64,000 nt of DNA from Neopestalotiopsis rosae. Lineage: Eukaryota; Ascomycota; Sordariomycetes; Amphisphaeriales; Sporocadaceae. The translations under genes and the position numbers were made by a program. Shown here one piece after another: positions 45,544 through 56,687 of the stretch. The stretch is from the NCBI GenBank assembly GCA_023078685.1, contig JALGAS010000007.1, positions 2,108,001-2,172,000 on the forward strand, in the 5' to 3' direction. How positions within the stretch are numbered: the first letter of the stretch is position 1; every line of letters begins with the position of its first letter. A model generated the notes under the pieces. That model searched no databases. It saw only the letters and a list, made by a program, of their open reading frames with translations, and was not told where the DNA came from.

Positions 45544-45696
45544 GACAAGCGAATAAGTGCTCCAATTCTATTTTCGTGGTTTTGCAAAAATAAAAAAACA
45601 ATAAATTCTTCTCTGAAAGTATTTCTGAATGTTTGTGTATTCTGATTGCTCTGAAGCTGGACTATCGACCCGTCTATAATAAAAACCATATTGTAA

Positions 45697-45704
45697 TTTA
45701 TATA
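45697..45704 (-). promoter_or_regulatory. TATA box of MDR oxidoreductase
   Basis: TATATAAA on the minus strand, about 155 bp before the start codon at 45543. Confidence 0.5.
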
Positions 45705-47160
45705 TACACTCTATCGCCCACTGGATTTGTTGTCACGGCCGTCTCGGCCGACAGATTCGACATGACGAAAGCACGAGTCTTGCCTCGGAGGTTTTAAGAT
45801 ACTACCGGAGATAATAATTACCCATTTTGGAATCGATTCATCTCATGACTCAGCATGAAAACAATGCTCACAATGGATTCATTAATGGCATGCGATTCAA
45901 AACACTTTTCCAGAGTCCTGAAGATGGGTAAGAAAGATATGAGATCTGTATTTTTTCAGCCCCAACCCTAGATCTCTGACGAGGAGGGAATACCAGGCTG
46001 CTGATTGGCTTGTGCGGTTCAGAGGTGTCTCGGCTCGGAGGTCCAGTCATTTTTCTTTTTTCTTTTGGGAGCTGAAATCAGTGACACACCTTTTTGAGCT
46101 TCCAACGAACACCAAGAATAACATTTGCCATCCACTGGAGGTCAGATAAACAAGCCCCTACAACCTAATCTTGCGCATTTTCCCATCGTATTGGATCTTT
46201 CAAGGTTCCCAAATGTCTTGGTCCACAAAGCCAATTTTCCAATCCTTCGTAAGGCATAGCCCAGAAGCGTGAGACCGGCCTCAATGCTTGGTGCTTACAT
46301 AACGTCATGCCCGTCGCCCAGACTGGCCAGTCCGGCGGCAGTCGAGTACCCGTTCGTCAGAATTACTGGAAACGGAAACCTTCTTTTTTGCATGTCTCCT
46401 CGGAACCAGGTGTGCTTTTTTTGCCCATATGTCGGAATTAGTGTGGCGGTCTTATCTCCAGTAACATCCGACTGATCCGATTTCTACTCCAACCCGGCAA
46501 AGACGGCGCGCACGTCTCCTTTAGCGTGCTCCAGTCATTAGAATTGTGGATCGGATTTGTATCTCAAGTACAGTATCGACTCCGTCCATGAGCCGGGGTC
46601 TGTCTCGTTAGAGCAAGTGACCGGCTAAGACGGTACGTTTATTCTTCGACTAATTATTTCCAATGTGTCCTGCGCCATTCATTCGAGTCTGCAGAGCATC
46701 GGGTGCCACCAACCAGCTCGCGTAAAAGGAACGCCATCGTCGAAGGAAGGGGGAAAGGGGCTCGTCGGCGTTTCCAAGAACTACAACTTGCATGACCGTT
46801 TGCCCATCTCATTGCCAAGTGTTATCGTCATTAAGCAGTGGCTGCGAAAGTATACCTACCGACAGACATGAGGTAAAAGTCGTCTTTCCAAGTTGATGGT
46901 CTGTGAAATACGTGGCTGGACTTCCCCCTTCTGCCTGCGCAGTATCTACAGGCTGCAAATGTGGCACATATACTTTCTGGCTTCTAGAAGTATGACAGGA
47001 AATAGAGAGGGACGGAAAGAATAGATGAGCAAATGAAACCAAAATGCCCAGCGACCTGTCACCAAAATAGATGTCGGGCGGAATTAAGGTCAGAAGGAAC
47101 GGTCTCTGCCGCCCGTTTGGCCGCCACCCCACATACAAGATACATACAAAGAAAGAAGGA

Positions 47161-47175
47161 AAAAAAAAAAAAAAA
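47161..47175. repeat. Poly-A run
   Basis: Fifteen consecutive A in the region between the MDR and Zn2Cys6 genes. No neighbouring target-site duplication was seen that would mark a retroposed copy. Confidence 0.8.
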
Positions 47176-47702
47176 GCACTGATGAACCTAAGGGTTAGGA
47201 GACATGGGCCCGAAAGACATGACAGGAACAGAAGAAGGGGAGAACGAGACCTAGACCCGGGCCAAGTTGGCAAGTTGGGTTCCCAACACTGCCTTGCTAC
47301 TGCCACGCAACGCAACTTCTTGTTCGTCGGTTCCCCCCCAAATTCCAAGTGCGGAGTGGTGAGGCTACGCTACTTCCAGGTATGGGGCCATCTCAGAAGC
47401 CGACAGTACCGACCGATTGATTGAGACAGGCCGCCATGATAGATCAGCAGCACATTCATACATTTGATTAAACCATAACCCCGAGATCTCGGCCCTTGAC
47501 AAGTTTGACTTCTTCTTCCTGTTTTGCGCTTGGCTCGGCTTGCTCATAATTTTTCCTTGTGTTTTACTGTTCTTGCCAATTATCCCCGCCAGCGTTCATG
47601 AGTGCTTTTCAGTAACCCAGAGATCAAAACCTGCACTCGCCGCTCTGGCTTAGCACCGCAGCATACTGGCTGACGTTAACCCCGAGCTGGGTCCGACCGC
47701 AA

Positions 47703-50130
47703 ATGGACGGCCAGCAATACCACCAGAGTGTCTTTCGCGCCCAGCCCACCGATGGCACGCAGCGCAAGATTCAGAAGCGCAACAGGCCGCCCGTCTCGTG
47801 CCTCTTGTGCAGAACTCGCAAGGTCAGCCAACTCGTCATCATTTATTCTTTATTGTATTCCTCAATCATGTTTCGAGTCTCTCGTCGAAGTTGTGCCTGG
47901 GTCATTGCACCCGTGGAAACTTTCCGTCAGCATTGTGTGTACTTGATTGGCTTACCACACCTATAGGTAAAATGTGACCGTCAACAACCGTGTGAGCGAT
48001 GTGTAAAGAGCGGCGAGGCCGCTTTCTGCGAGTATGCTCCGCGGGCTGCTCGCAAACCCCGGTCTGAAGGCCGGGCGTCATCTGACATCCGTCCCAAGCA
48101 TGAGGCCATGTCCAAGCCGGCACTTCAAGTCCGGCTACAAAAGCTCGAGGAGATGGTCAGCACCATGGTGGCGCACAATGGCCAGATGCGTGAGAATCCC
48201 CTCGACACGCCTTCGAGCACAGATCAGCGTACAGATGCGGAGTCGCGTTCTGATCTCAGCACGCCGCCAAGTATTATTGGCGCCAACCATACCGGCATTC
48301 TCACTACTCAGTCTGAACATACCTTTGTCGGCGGGACGCACTGGACCTCCATTCTTGAGAGTATAAGCGACATCCGTAATCTCGTGGAGGCCGAAACAGA
48401 TGAGGCGCTGAGTCCATCGCCGCCTGCCTCGCATTCACATGAGACTGATATCATGTTCGGACCTCAACCAGGCATCACGATAGATCAGGCTGTCGCCCGA
48501 CTGCCGCACAAAAACAAAATGGACCAACTTGTCTTGATGTATTTTCGACATCGTTTCACTGCGGCGCCGTACATACACACCTCGAAGTTCCAAAGGGAAT
48601 ATGACGGCTTCTGGATGGACCCGTCGTCTGTTAGTCTTCTGTGGATCAGCGTACTATCCTCGATTCTATGGTCGGCGGTTTCACTGGCAAGGATGAAGGG
48701 TGAGGATGTGAGCAAAGACTGTGAAGCTGCGCATGAAGATAACCTTGCCAAGCTTGCCGTGGAATGCTTGGTAGCAGGTGATTACCTGGCCGCCAAACCA
48801 TACTCAATCGAGGCGCTGCTTCTTCATGCGTATACGGACCTTACAAGGAACAGGGACTGCCCATCACAACTGTGGGCCAAGTTTGGGCTTCTTGTTCGCC
48901 TGGCGCAGCGAATGGGCTACCATCGAGACCCGAAATACCTGCCCAACATCTCACCATTTGAAGGAGAACTGCGTCGCAGAGCATGGTTCTTTATCGAAGT
49001 GTTCGACTGCATCTTTTCCTTCCAACTAGGAATGCCACCTAGCATCAGAGAAGATGAGTGCGATACTGAATCACCCGGCAATCTCTACGACCTTGATTTT
49101 GATGAGAATTGCATAATGTTACCTCCCCCTCGGCCACCAACAGAGCCGACCTCGACCCTATATCTATGCATCAAGTCGAAACTATGCCGCAAACTGCGCC
49201 GAGTGATCAAGATCTCTATGTCGATAACACCAACTCCTCATGACGAGATTATGCGGTTGCACGACGAGATCGAGCACTACCACAACTATATCCCGCAGCC
49301 CCTCAAAATCCGACCCATTCGATCTTATAGCTTCACCGACCATACTCATGATATTGTGCACCGGCTCACTCTTGAGATGATGTATCTGAAAAGCTTGTGC
49401 GTCTTACACCGCAAGTATCTCAACAGCGAAAAAGACGATCATCGGTACGACATATCGAGGAGGACATCGGTGAATGCTGCCATTCGCATTCTTGATCTGC
49501 ACGCCGAGTATGAGGAGGAATGCCGACCCGGTGGCCGACTCTATGAGGATCGGTATATGCTTGCAAGTCTGAGCCTGCATGATTTCCTTATTGCATCCAT
49601 GATCCTCTGTCTTGATCTCTCAGAAAATGCCCCTTCTAGGTGAGTAAAGGAAATGATTCTTTTACGGACAATACTGACACTCAAATAGTCAAGAAGATCG
49701 GGCCAGGAAACTCAAAGCCTTGGGCACCTCGTACAAGATATGGTCGGAGAACAAGACTGTGTCCAGAGAGGCAGCTCACGCCACAAAAGTTGTCGGTGCC
49801 ATTTTACGCAAGGTTTCGATGCAGGAACCTCCCAGAACGCCTTTGCCACCTCCCCAACCAGAAGTCAGGGGCAGCTCTTTGCATGTGTCCAGTCTGCTGA
49901 ACAACGATAACCAACTGCCGCCACTATCTTCCATGGCGCCTACGGATCAATCCCATCTCATCAACGTGATGGATCTTTCCCTTGACTTTTTGGATTCAGC
50001 ACCACTGGACAATGTGATTAGTGATATTGGCCAGTATGATTGGGTAAGCGAAATTTGGATTGTATTCCTTTTGATGAATGCGCTAACCATTAAACAGACC
50101 ATGATCGACCAATATCTGCTTGATCAATAA
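47703..50130 (+). CDS. Zn2Cys6 transcription factor with fungal_trans domain
   Basis: Four exons (47703-47822, 47967-49639, 49689-50043, 50098-50130) encode 726 aa; introns 144, 49 and 54 nt. The binuclear zinc cluster has Cys 33, 36, 43, 49, 52 and 61 (SCLLCRTRK, VKCDRQQPCERC); intron 1 splits it after the basic RTRK, a common position. A coiled-coil dimerisation segment follows (ALQVRLQKLEEMVSTMV). The middle-homology/fungal_trans domain runs from about 210 to 500, with the typical WAKFGLLVRLAQRMGYHRDP and RRRAWFFIEVFD blocks. Exon 4 adds only ten residues. It should bind CGG-type sites in the nucleus as a pathway-specific regulator; target genes unknown. The only metabolic gene nearby is the divergent MDR oxidoreductase. 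Confidence 0.93.
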
Positions 50131-51031
50131 GAATAATGATTCTGTACGGAGTTTGGAAATATCCCTAGAGCGTGTGCAATGGAGCGGAGAAATTCAAGAT
50201 ATCCAAGGTGTTCGGTTTCGGAAACGGTCTTTGGAGTTCGGCGGCCAAATATACCACAAGCAACAATTCGCTCTCGAGGGCAACGTTATTGATGCATTGA
50301 AGCATTCAATAAAATTTTACTTAATGCCTTCTAATTTATCTTGCGGGTATTGCTTACAGTGACATGTGCCAGGATGAATGTAATGTTTGTTGGCAGTCTA
50401 CCGAGAACACGTGTCACCTGGATCCTACCGGTCTATCGAATGCAGGACACAAAGCGCTTAGTCTGCCTACCGCAGGTAGATAAGCCATGATGTCAAGGAG
50501 TTGCTCGTGGTCAGATGTTGCGATTTTGAGATTTTCTTCTTTTTTTGGGTTCTGTTGTACAAATTATATATCGAGTGGAGTCTTTTTACCCCTGCTCTTC
50601 ACATGTCTTTTCCTCATTTTGGTCTTTCATCGCGTCTTACCCAGCTATTCCGACATATCATGGCTGGGGGCTTCTTGCACGGACGCATATTGTTCAAGAC
50701 GCACTCTCGTGCTCGAGAGCGTATGGCTGACTCACGGGTTCGTAGGCCACGTCGCATTACAATACTTGCCAGCCGCGTGGGAAAGTGCACAATCCAGATA
50801 GTGGCGGATGGAAGTTCTATATGAATGTTCAAGGCCATGGATGTATTTCGACCCAGCTACCAGCTCGTGGCACGTTGCTTCAAGCCCGTCTGAGCAAGCT
50901 GTGCAAGGCGCAGTCATCAGAGGCTGATGAAACACAGTAAACTCTCACTGATGTACTCAGGAATCCTGGAAACTCAGCTCTGAGCAGAGCTTTGACATCT
51001 GGCGAAACTATAACCCCTTGCGTATCGGATC
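50131..51031. other. Convergent 3' spacer
   Basis: 900 bp between converging genes, no gene seen; ORFs of about 105 aa lack features. Confidence 0.55.
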
Positions 51032-53413
51032 TCATGGTTGTTTGCTTCCTGGCTTTGACACCGACAGAGCATCCTTTATGATAGGATCGGAGTACGTCGT
51101 GTCAATGTGACCAGACGAACGGGGATCCGCAAGCAGTTGTACAATATCATCATCTGGAGAGACAAGCTCATCATTCGGGGCCTCCATGAGCCTCAAAGCT
51201 TGCTGCCTTGCTCGCGAACTCATTGATCCGATGGCGTCGATCGTATCCTTGTCGGGCGTCAGACCGGAGCATTCCAGGTATCGAATAGTGCGTACTGCAC
51301 CCTCGGCATCGTTCGAGCGGGCGAAAGCCTTGATGAGAGTGTTCCATGTCACAATGTTAGGCCTCACTCCACCCTGCTTGAGCATGAGTCGTACCATGGA
51401 TGCTGCAATGCCTGGCTGGCGGTGATTTTTGAAGCCATTGATGAGTACAGTCCACGTGTGTACCGATGGGCGCGGGTGACGGCGATTTTGGCCGTATCGG
51501 GTTCGTTCAGCCGCAGATCTCTCCATCATCGTCTGCACAAGTTGCACAGCAGGATGCAAACACTGTTGGAACTGAAGTATGGCTCGAAGAAAAGCATCGT
51601 ATATCCAAGTGCCCTGCCGTTCAATGATACCTAGCGCAGTCGAATCCTTCTGCTCAACCAGCCTGTTGAAGTGATTCATCTGCTCCTGCAATGATGCAAC
51701 ACCGTTCCGCAATTTGGGAGGGTAAAATCTTGGACACCCTCGCAGAGCAGCAGAAAGCATGAATGATAAGGTGAGCGAGTCTGGCTCCAATAGAGAACCT
51801 TCGGGTAGTGGTAATAACGTCAAGGCAATGTCTCTAATTGGCGTCGATTTTCCTGGAGCAGGACCTTCCCAAACAAGGTAATCCTCGAGTGGAAAGCTGC
51901 ATATCTTTTGAAGTGGCTCCAAATGGAAGAATTTAGCATAAACCAGCAGCATAGACCGGAAGGGGCTCATGTCCTTTTTCTGCCTACGTCTCGTCTCAGA
52001 TATTGATTCGCCATCCCTCAGGAGGATGTCAAGAAAGTCGTTGAGCATTGTAACATTCCAGACATTGTGCGAATGAATGGATGCCATGATGCGCCGTATT
52101 AAATCGGTGTTCAGATCCTGCTTAGCTCCGTGGAGCAGTGTGGCATAAACGTGCTGGTCTGGCTCGATCCCATATTCGAGTAGAAGGTTGAATACTGTCC
52201 AGGCTGTGTCGAGATGGCCACGAACACAAAAGTTCCTCATCAGAGCTGTGATGTTCAGGAGGTTAGGATCGAGACCTGCCTCGAGAAGTGATCGGAATAT
52301 TTCGTCGGGTGCAGCCGCTTCTTGCGGTATCTCGGAGTCTTTCTCCAAGTGAAGCAATGATGTACATACGCTGGACCCTGCCGCTGAATTGATATTCAGA
52401 TTGTTGCTTTTGGTCATGGAGCATAGTATATCAGTCGCGAGCGCCTTATGACGAGTACTTTTCGAGAACTTGCTCGCGAATTGGAGCGAGGTCGGAGCAC
52501 TCAGGTTCTTGTCACTGCTCACCATGTAGTGATATAGTTCTTCAACCTTGTCTACCTCATTAGTGCGTGAAACGACCGCGCCTATGAATTGTTGATCCAC
52601 CTCGATAACGCCAGCAGTATCGGTTTTCATGAGAAACAAGACTAAGTCGACAAGTCCATCATGATGGGTCTCCGCCGCCAGCTTCGGGCGCATGACGAGC
52701 AGTCTCAAAGAATCTTCCACCACATAAAATGGAGACCAGGCGGGATCGTAGGTGGCCTGCAAGAAGGTTGATAATAGATCAGAGTTCGTATCGACCAGTG
52801 ACTGGATCATCTTGGGCCAGGAGTCCTGTCGCTTTTCTGGATCCAATGCGGCCCACGACGCCTTCATCGCGGCGACCGAGGGGTTTGTTCCGTCGGCCAA
52901 AACGGCCCAATTGGCCAGCCGGGAAACTGCTGTATCACTGTTGTTGAAAGCTGACTTTCTCAATCTTGAGCTGAACTCCAGTTTCCAGGCCTGGTATTTG
53001 GCATACAGTGCCTCTGCTTCTTCATGAGGTTGGGCTGATAGCAATCTTTGCAGCTGACTGACAGATTTCGACGCAGCAGGTGCGGAAAGGCCGAAGACGC
53101 CACCTATGTACGTTTGCGTGGTCTTATGATCGTGACTTTTCTCCAACAATCGAGTCCGCAGCACGGATGGAGAGATTCGTACCAGCTCCTGCGTCCCTCT
53201 GAACAGCTGGTCCTTGTCATGTACAGGCTCGTGGCTCGACTTGGTTTGGTCATGGTTGGCGGTGGAGGAATCGCCGTCATCGTATCGCCGCGAGAATTCG
53301 ACGGCTGGATCGAGAGCGACAGCTGTATGAAGCGCGGCAAGACATCGTGTGTTCTGCAAGGAGTAAAGCCGAAGTCGGGCCAAGCAAGGTCGACATGTGT
53401 AGGGTAGCCGCAT
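51032..53413 (-). CDS. Mitochondrial pentatricopeptide-repeat (PPR) protein
   Basis: Intronless gene for 793 aa. The N-terminus MRLPYTCRPCLARLRLYSL is Arg-rich and lacks acidic residues, as expected for a mitochondrial presequence. PPR units of about 35 residues are visible: one near residues 400-435 (TAWTVFNLLLEYGIEPDQHV, YATLLHGAK) and a tandem pair near 649-729 (HTWTVLINGFKN.., VTWNTLIKAFARSNDAEGAV, LECSGLTPDK). PPR proteins bind organellar RNA in a sequence-specific manner and help processing, stability or translation of mitochondrial transcripts. Which transcript cannot be told. The frame is open three codons upstream of 53413 but lacks an ATG there. It is divergent from Cwf18, 549 bp apart. 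Confidence 0.9.
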   Translation of the reverse strand: MRLPYTCRPCLARLRLYSLQNTRCLAALHTAVALDPAVEFSRRYDDGDSSTANHDQTKSSHEPVHDKDQLFRGTQELVRISPSVLRTRLLEKSHDHKTTQTYIGGVFGLSAPAASKSVSQLQRLLSAQPHEEAEALYAKYQAWKLEFSSRLRKSAFNNSDTAVSRLANWAVLADGTNPSVAAMKASWAALDPEKRQDSWPKMIQSLVDTNSDLLSTFLQATYDPAWSPFYVVEDSLRLLVMRPKLAAETHHDGLVDLVLFLMKTDTAGVIEVDQQFIGAVVSRTNEVDKVEELYHYMVSSDKNLSAPTSLQFASKFSKSTRHKALATDILCSMTKSNNLNINSAAGSSVCTSLLHLEKDSEIPQEAAAPDEIFRSLLEAGLDPNLLNITALMRNFCVRGHLDTAWTVFNLLLEYGIEPDQHVYATLLHGAKQDLNTDLIRRIMASIHSHNVWNVTMLNDFLDILLRDGESISETRRRQKKDMSPFRSMLLVYAKFFHLEPLQKICSFPLEDYLVWEGPAPGKSTPIRDIALTLLPLPEGSLLEPDSLTLSFMLSAALRGCPRFYPPKLRNGVASLQEQMNHFNRLVEQKDSTALGIIERQGTWIYDAFLRAILQFQQCLHPAVQLVQTMMERSAAERTRYGQNRRHPRPSVHTWTVLINGFKNHRQPGIAASMVRLMLKQGGVRPNIVTWNTLIKAFARSNDAEGAVRTIRYLECSGLTPDKDTIDAIGSMSSRARQQALRLMEAPNDELVSPDDDIVQLLADPRSSGHIDTTYSDPIIKDALSVSKPGSKQP

Positions 53414-53962
53414 ACCTTCCAAAAGAGAAAGTCGTGAGCGGAATTTAGGGTGGATAATGGTTCAATTGTGAGAAACTCATGTCATATACATGGCAACATC
53501 ATTCGAGATTTTGGTTCACGCGCGATCGCAAGCGAAAGCAGTGACTGCGATGCACTTGCTGGAAAGGAACTGAGCACGCTGCAAAGAGATGAGATATGCA
53601 ACTAGGAAACGGAGCTGCGACCAGGCGCCGGGTTGCGAAGCCTTAGGTGAGCGTGGAGTGGAAATTTCATGCTGGGCCGCGCTAGTAAGGTCTTATCAGG
53701 CTTATCGTGTCGCGCGGCTCTAATCCCTTGCACTGCAGCATTCGGAACAGGGAAGCTCCAAGTGGGCTTTGGTGGGCTGGCGGCTCGACTTTGATTTTGG
53801 AGCAATTCGCATCACTCACGAACGTCTCTAGTCAACCTTCTTCTTTCTCTTGCCAATTGTGCACCACAACACATTCCTCCCAAAATACTCCATGTATTAT
53901 TGTTAAGCCGAAAGAACCAGAGTAGATCAGATTTGCATACTGTGGATTATTCGTCCGGAAAT
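53414..53962. other. Divergent promoter region PPR / Cwf18
   Basis: Space between two head-to-head housekeeping genes; the last 130 bp before 53963 are pyrimidine-rich. No gene seen. Confidence 0.55.
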
Positions 53963-54616
53963 ATGTCTTCAACCAACGCAACTCTGGGCGCAGCGGTAGA
54001 TGATCGCAAAGCGCGTCTTGCCAAGCTCAAGAACCTCAAGCGCAAACAGCCAGGCGATGAAGTGGCACCTCCTGAATCGACCCGTTCGCCATCGCCGCCA
54101 GCATCAGCCGCAGTGGGAGAAGCATTAACACCGTCCGAGCTGGATGTCACCAGACTACATCTTTCTGGGCGCAACTACGATGCCGAAACAAGGGGACCCA
54201 AGCTCGGATTCGAGCAAGCGCCGACGTTGAATATGGACGGACAAACTCTGGAGGAACAAGCTGCTGAAGTGGAAGCGGAAGCCAAAAGGAAAGCCATAGA
54301 GGAGGCAGCAGAGGCGGATAAGGGAATCGATCTGTTCAAGTTGCAACCGAAGAAGCCGAATTGGGATTTGAAGCGGGACCTGGACAAGAAGCTGGAGGTT
54401 CTCAACGTGAGGACAGACAATGCAATTGCGAAGCTGGTAAGGGAACGTATCGCGAATTCGAAGAAGGCAGAGAAGGAGAAGGCTGTCCCAAGCTCTACTG
54501 GCGAAGGAGAGGCCGTAGGACTGGACGGTGTCGCCCTCGTGGAGGCGATGAGAGTACGAGAGCGCGAGGATGAAGAGGAGGAGAGGAGAGAAAAGGAAGC
54601 TGAAGATCTGCCTTAA
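53963..54616 (+). CDS. Pre-mRNA splicing factor Cwf18 (CCDC12 homologue)
   Basis: Intronless gene for 217 aa. It matches the cwf18/CCDC12 family, a small component of the Prp19/Cdc5-associated activated spliceosome. The family core is visible: N-terminal basic RKARLAKLKNLKRKQ, the block VTRLHLSGRNYDAETRGPKL, and the stretch LFKLQPKKPNWDLKRDLDKK leading into NAIAKLVRERI. The flanking parts are charged, with a coiled-coil Glu/Arg-rich C-terminus (EREDEEEERREKEAEDLP). The frame is open 21 codons upstream, but the first 21 residues there are not family-like and MSSTNATLG at 53963 has the better fit. Nuclear. Confidence 0.93.
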   Translation: MSSTNATLGAAVDDRKARLAKLKNLKRKQPGDEVAPPESTRSPSPPASAAVGEALTPSELDVTRLHLSGRNYDAETRGPKLGFEQAPTLNMDGQTLEEQAAEVEAEAKRKAIEEAAEADKGIDLFKLQPKKPNWDLKRDLDKKLEVLNVRTDNAIAKLVRERIANSKKAEKEKAVPSSTGEGEAVGLDGVALVEAMRVREREDEEEERREKEAEDLP

Positions 54617-56687
54617 TTCATGGACTACTCCTATGGCTGGAGAGAAATAGGCCTTTTGGTGTTTCCATTTGCATTGCCCGGCGTTCTGGACAGGATAACT
54701 AGGCCACTTTTTCGGTCTGCTCAAACATAGACCTTGAGCTGGCCAAAAAAGAACATTTTGGTTTGTACGAAATGAATGTGATACCCGTGAATCATTTGCA
54801 GTCATTGTCTTCGTGCGACCATTTATGTGAAGTGAATTCCAAATGGTGGACAGCAAGGACAGCAAGTTTCAAAGCACACCTGGTATCGTCGAAGCAATAA
54901 AGTATCCCACCCTTACGGAGGAGAGATCTATGATAAAGCTAGAAGACTGACACACAAGGGGCAGAAAGGATTGAGAACTGGATTTATCCGTGAATGCATG
55001 CGGTATGTAACAAACTCTTATGCTGAGTACCTACAGCAACCTAAGCACACAGAGGTTTGAATGTGTCGTCTTCCCATTCAACTTTTTGGTAAAGGCCGGT
55101 TCATGCAACGCTGACTTGACAAGAGACCTATTCTTGTTACGGACCCCACCACGGGATCTCACTCAGCGGTGAATACGAATACAGGCTTCAAGTGGTCGGT
55201 AAGCGTTTAGGAGCGTACACAACATGGTAGGGAGGCAAGGAATTTATGGATAGAAATGCATGGTCACATTACCGGGCATGGCGCATAGAGTGGTCTATAG
55301 CACCTACTCGAATGTAGGTAACGCACTTGTGCCAGGAACCAAATACTAGCAGTATGCCAAAAACCAGTATGTGTGAGGCTCCTGCCCCCAATCTGCAGCG
55401 CCGAGTCTACATAAGGAAGCGCTAGATCAATTCTTTTCTAGTGTGGCCGCTAAGCTGCTAAAGCCAGCGACGCGGCACGGTCGAAGAAATCTGCCGTACC
55501 GTTCCGTGTGCGTTTTACGTGGGTAGGGGGACTGTATGTGAGGTGAAAAGGTTGGATTTTATATATTAAGTCAGTCGGTGACTTCTAAGACTCTATTCAC
55601 CTCAGAAGCAACCCCCCGCTCGATCGCATACACAGCTTGCTCGCAGCTTTGTCTCCTCGTCGTCGTTTGTTGTATTTTTGCCTGTCTGTGACTCGGTAGG
55701 ACTGAAATCGTTCTCCGAATCCCCCAGTGCCGGCCCCTCATTCCATTCTGCCACTGGCCGGTCACTGAACAGGGACTAATCTCTGGCGTTTGCTGGTGGA
55801 TTGGGTACCTTCAGGTTGCTCCATGCTGTGCACTAGCAGCCTGTACTGTCAATTCACCTGGGCAATTCTCTGATCCATCCCAACATCACTCGAATCAATT
55901 CTTCCCAAACCAACATTTTCTGCCGGCTCAATTCGACGACCGACGCCCGCGCCCTTGACGTCGCAAAGCTTCCAGGCACAGCCCTCATCGTGCTGCTTGC
56001 AGTTGTCTGCAACACACGAGTACCTATTCATTTCTCCTCTCTGAGTGCTGCGCCGAGCCGCCCCAGCGCCGCGAAACACAATCGGCGCAGCTTACACAAG
56101 CTGCCACCATCTAGGTACCAAACTTGTGCCCACAAGTGACGGACCTGGCACCATACGACCGACCTTCTTCACCTTTGTCGGCGAGCACTCCGTGAAGCTC
56201 TCTCAGCCGTTCCTGCTGACTGCAGCCCTGTTTGCCCATTTTTGGCACCATCGCCCGCTTGGTATCACCGTCAGACTCTTTCGGCCCTGTGAGATTGCCA
56301 GTGCCCAAGAACCACAAATTCCCCCACACCAACGCTCGGCATCGACAATTACCACGACCAATTCTCCTACGACAGAAACGCATCACCGCTCACGAGACCT
56401 ACGATATATCTTTTACGACCGACAATGATCAACAGTCAACTTCTACAGAACGCTGCGATGGTTGATCCCCTCTTCTAATCTTTATTCACGTCCTCTTGGT
56501 GTCGTCGCAACATTACTTTTCACCTGAGGTTTTACTTGCCCAATTACGAGCTTGGAAAAGTTGACAGTTTGAGATCGCGGATCTGATCGATCTAGATTTA
56601 CGCGCCCGTCGCAACCGAAATTTGGATCCCTGATCGATACCCAGTGTTGTCGCCCTGTCCACCCGCTTTGAGCAGAAGATTCACATC
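54617..56687. other. Intergenic region and long leader of R3H gene
   Basis: 2.1 kb without a supported gene. The last 600 bp are pyrimidine-rich and probably a long 5' leader of the R3H-SUZ gene, with a 127-codon upstream ORF (56045-56428) that has no family features. Confidence 0.5.

Larger units (their letters stand above)
45544..47702. other. Divergent intergenic region
   Basis: Promoters of the MDR gene (-) and the Zn2Cys6 regulator (+). A 15-nt poly-A run lies at 47161-47175. No gene seen; the 179-aa frame on the minus strand at 46809-47348 is low-complexity and includes the poly-A shadow. Confidence 0.55.
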
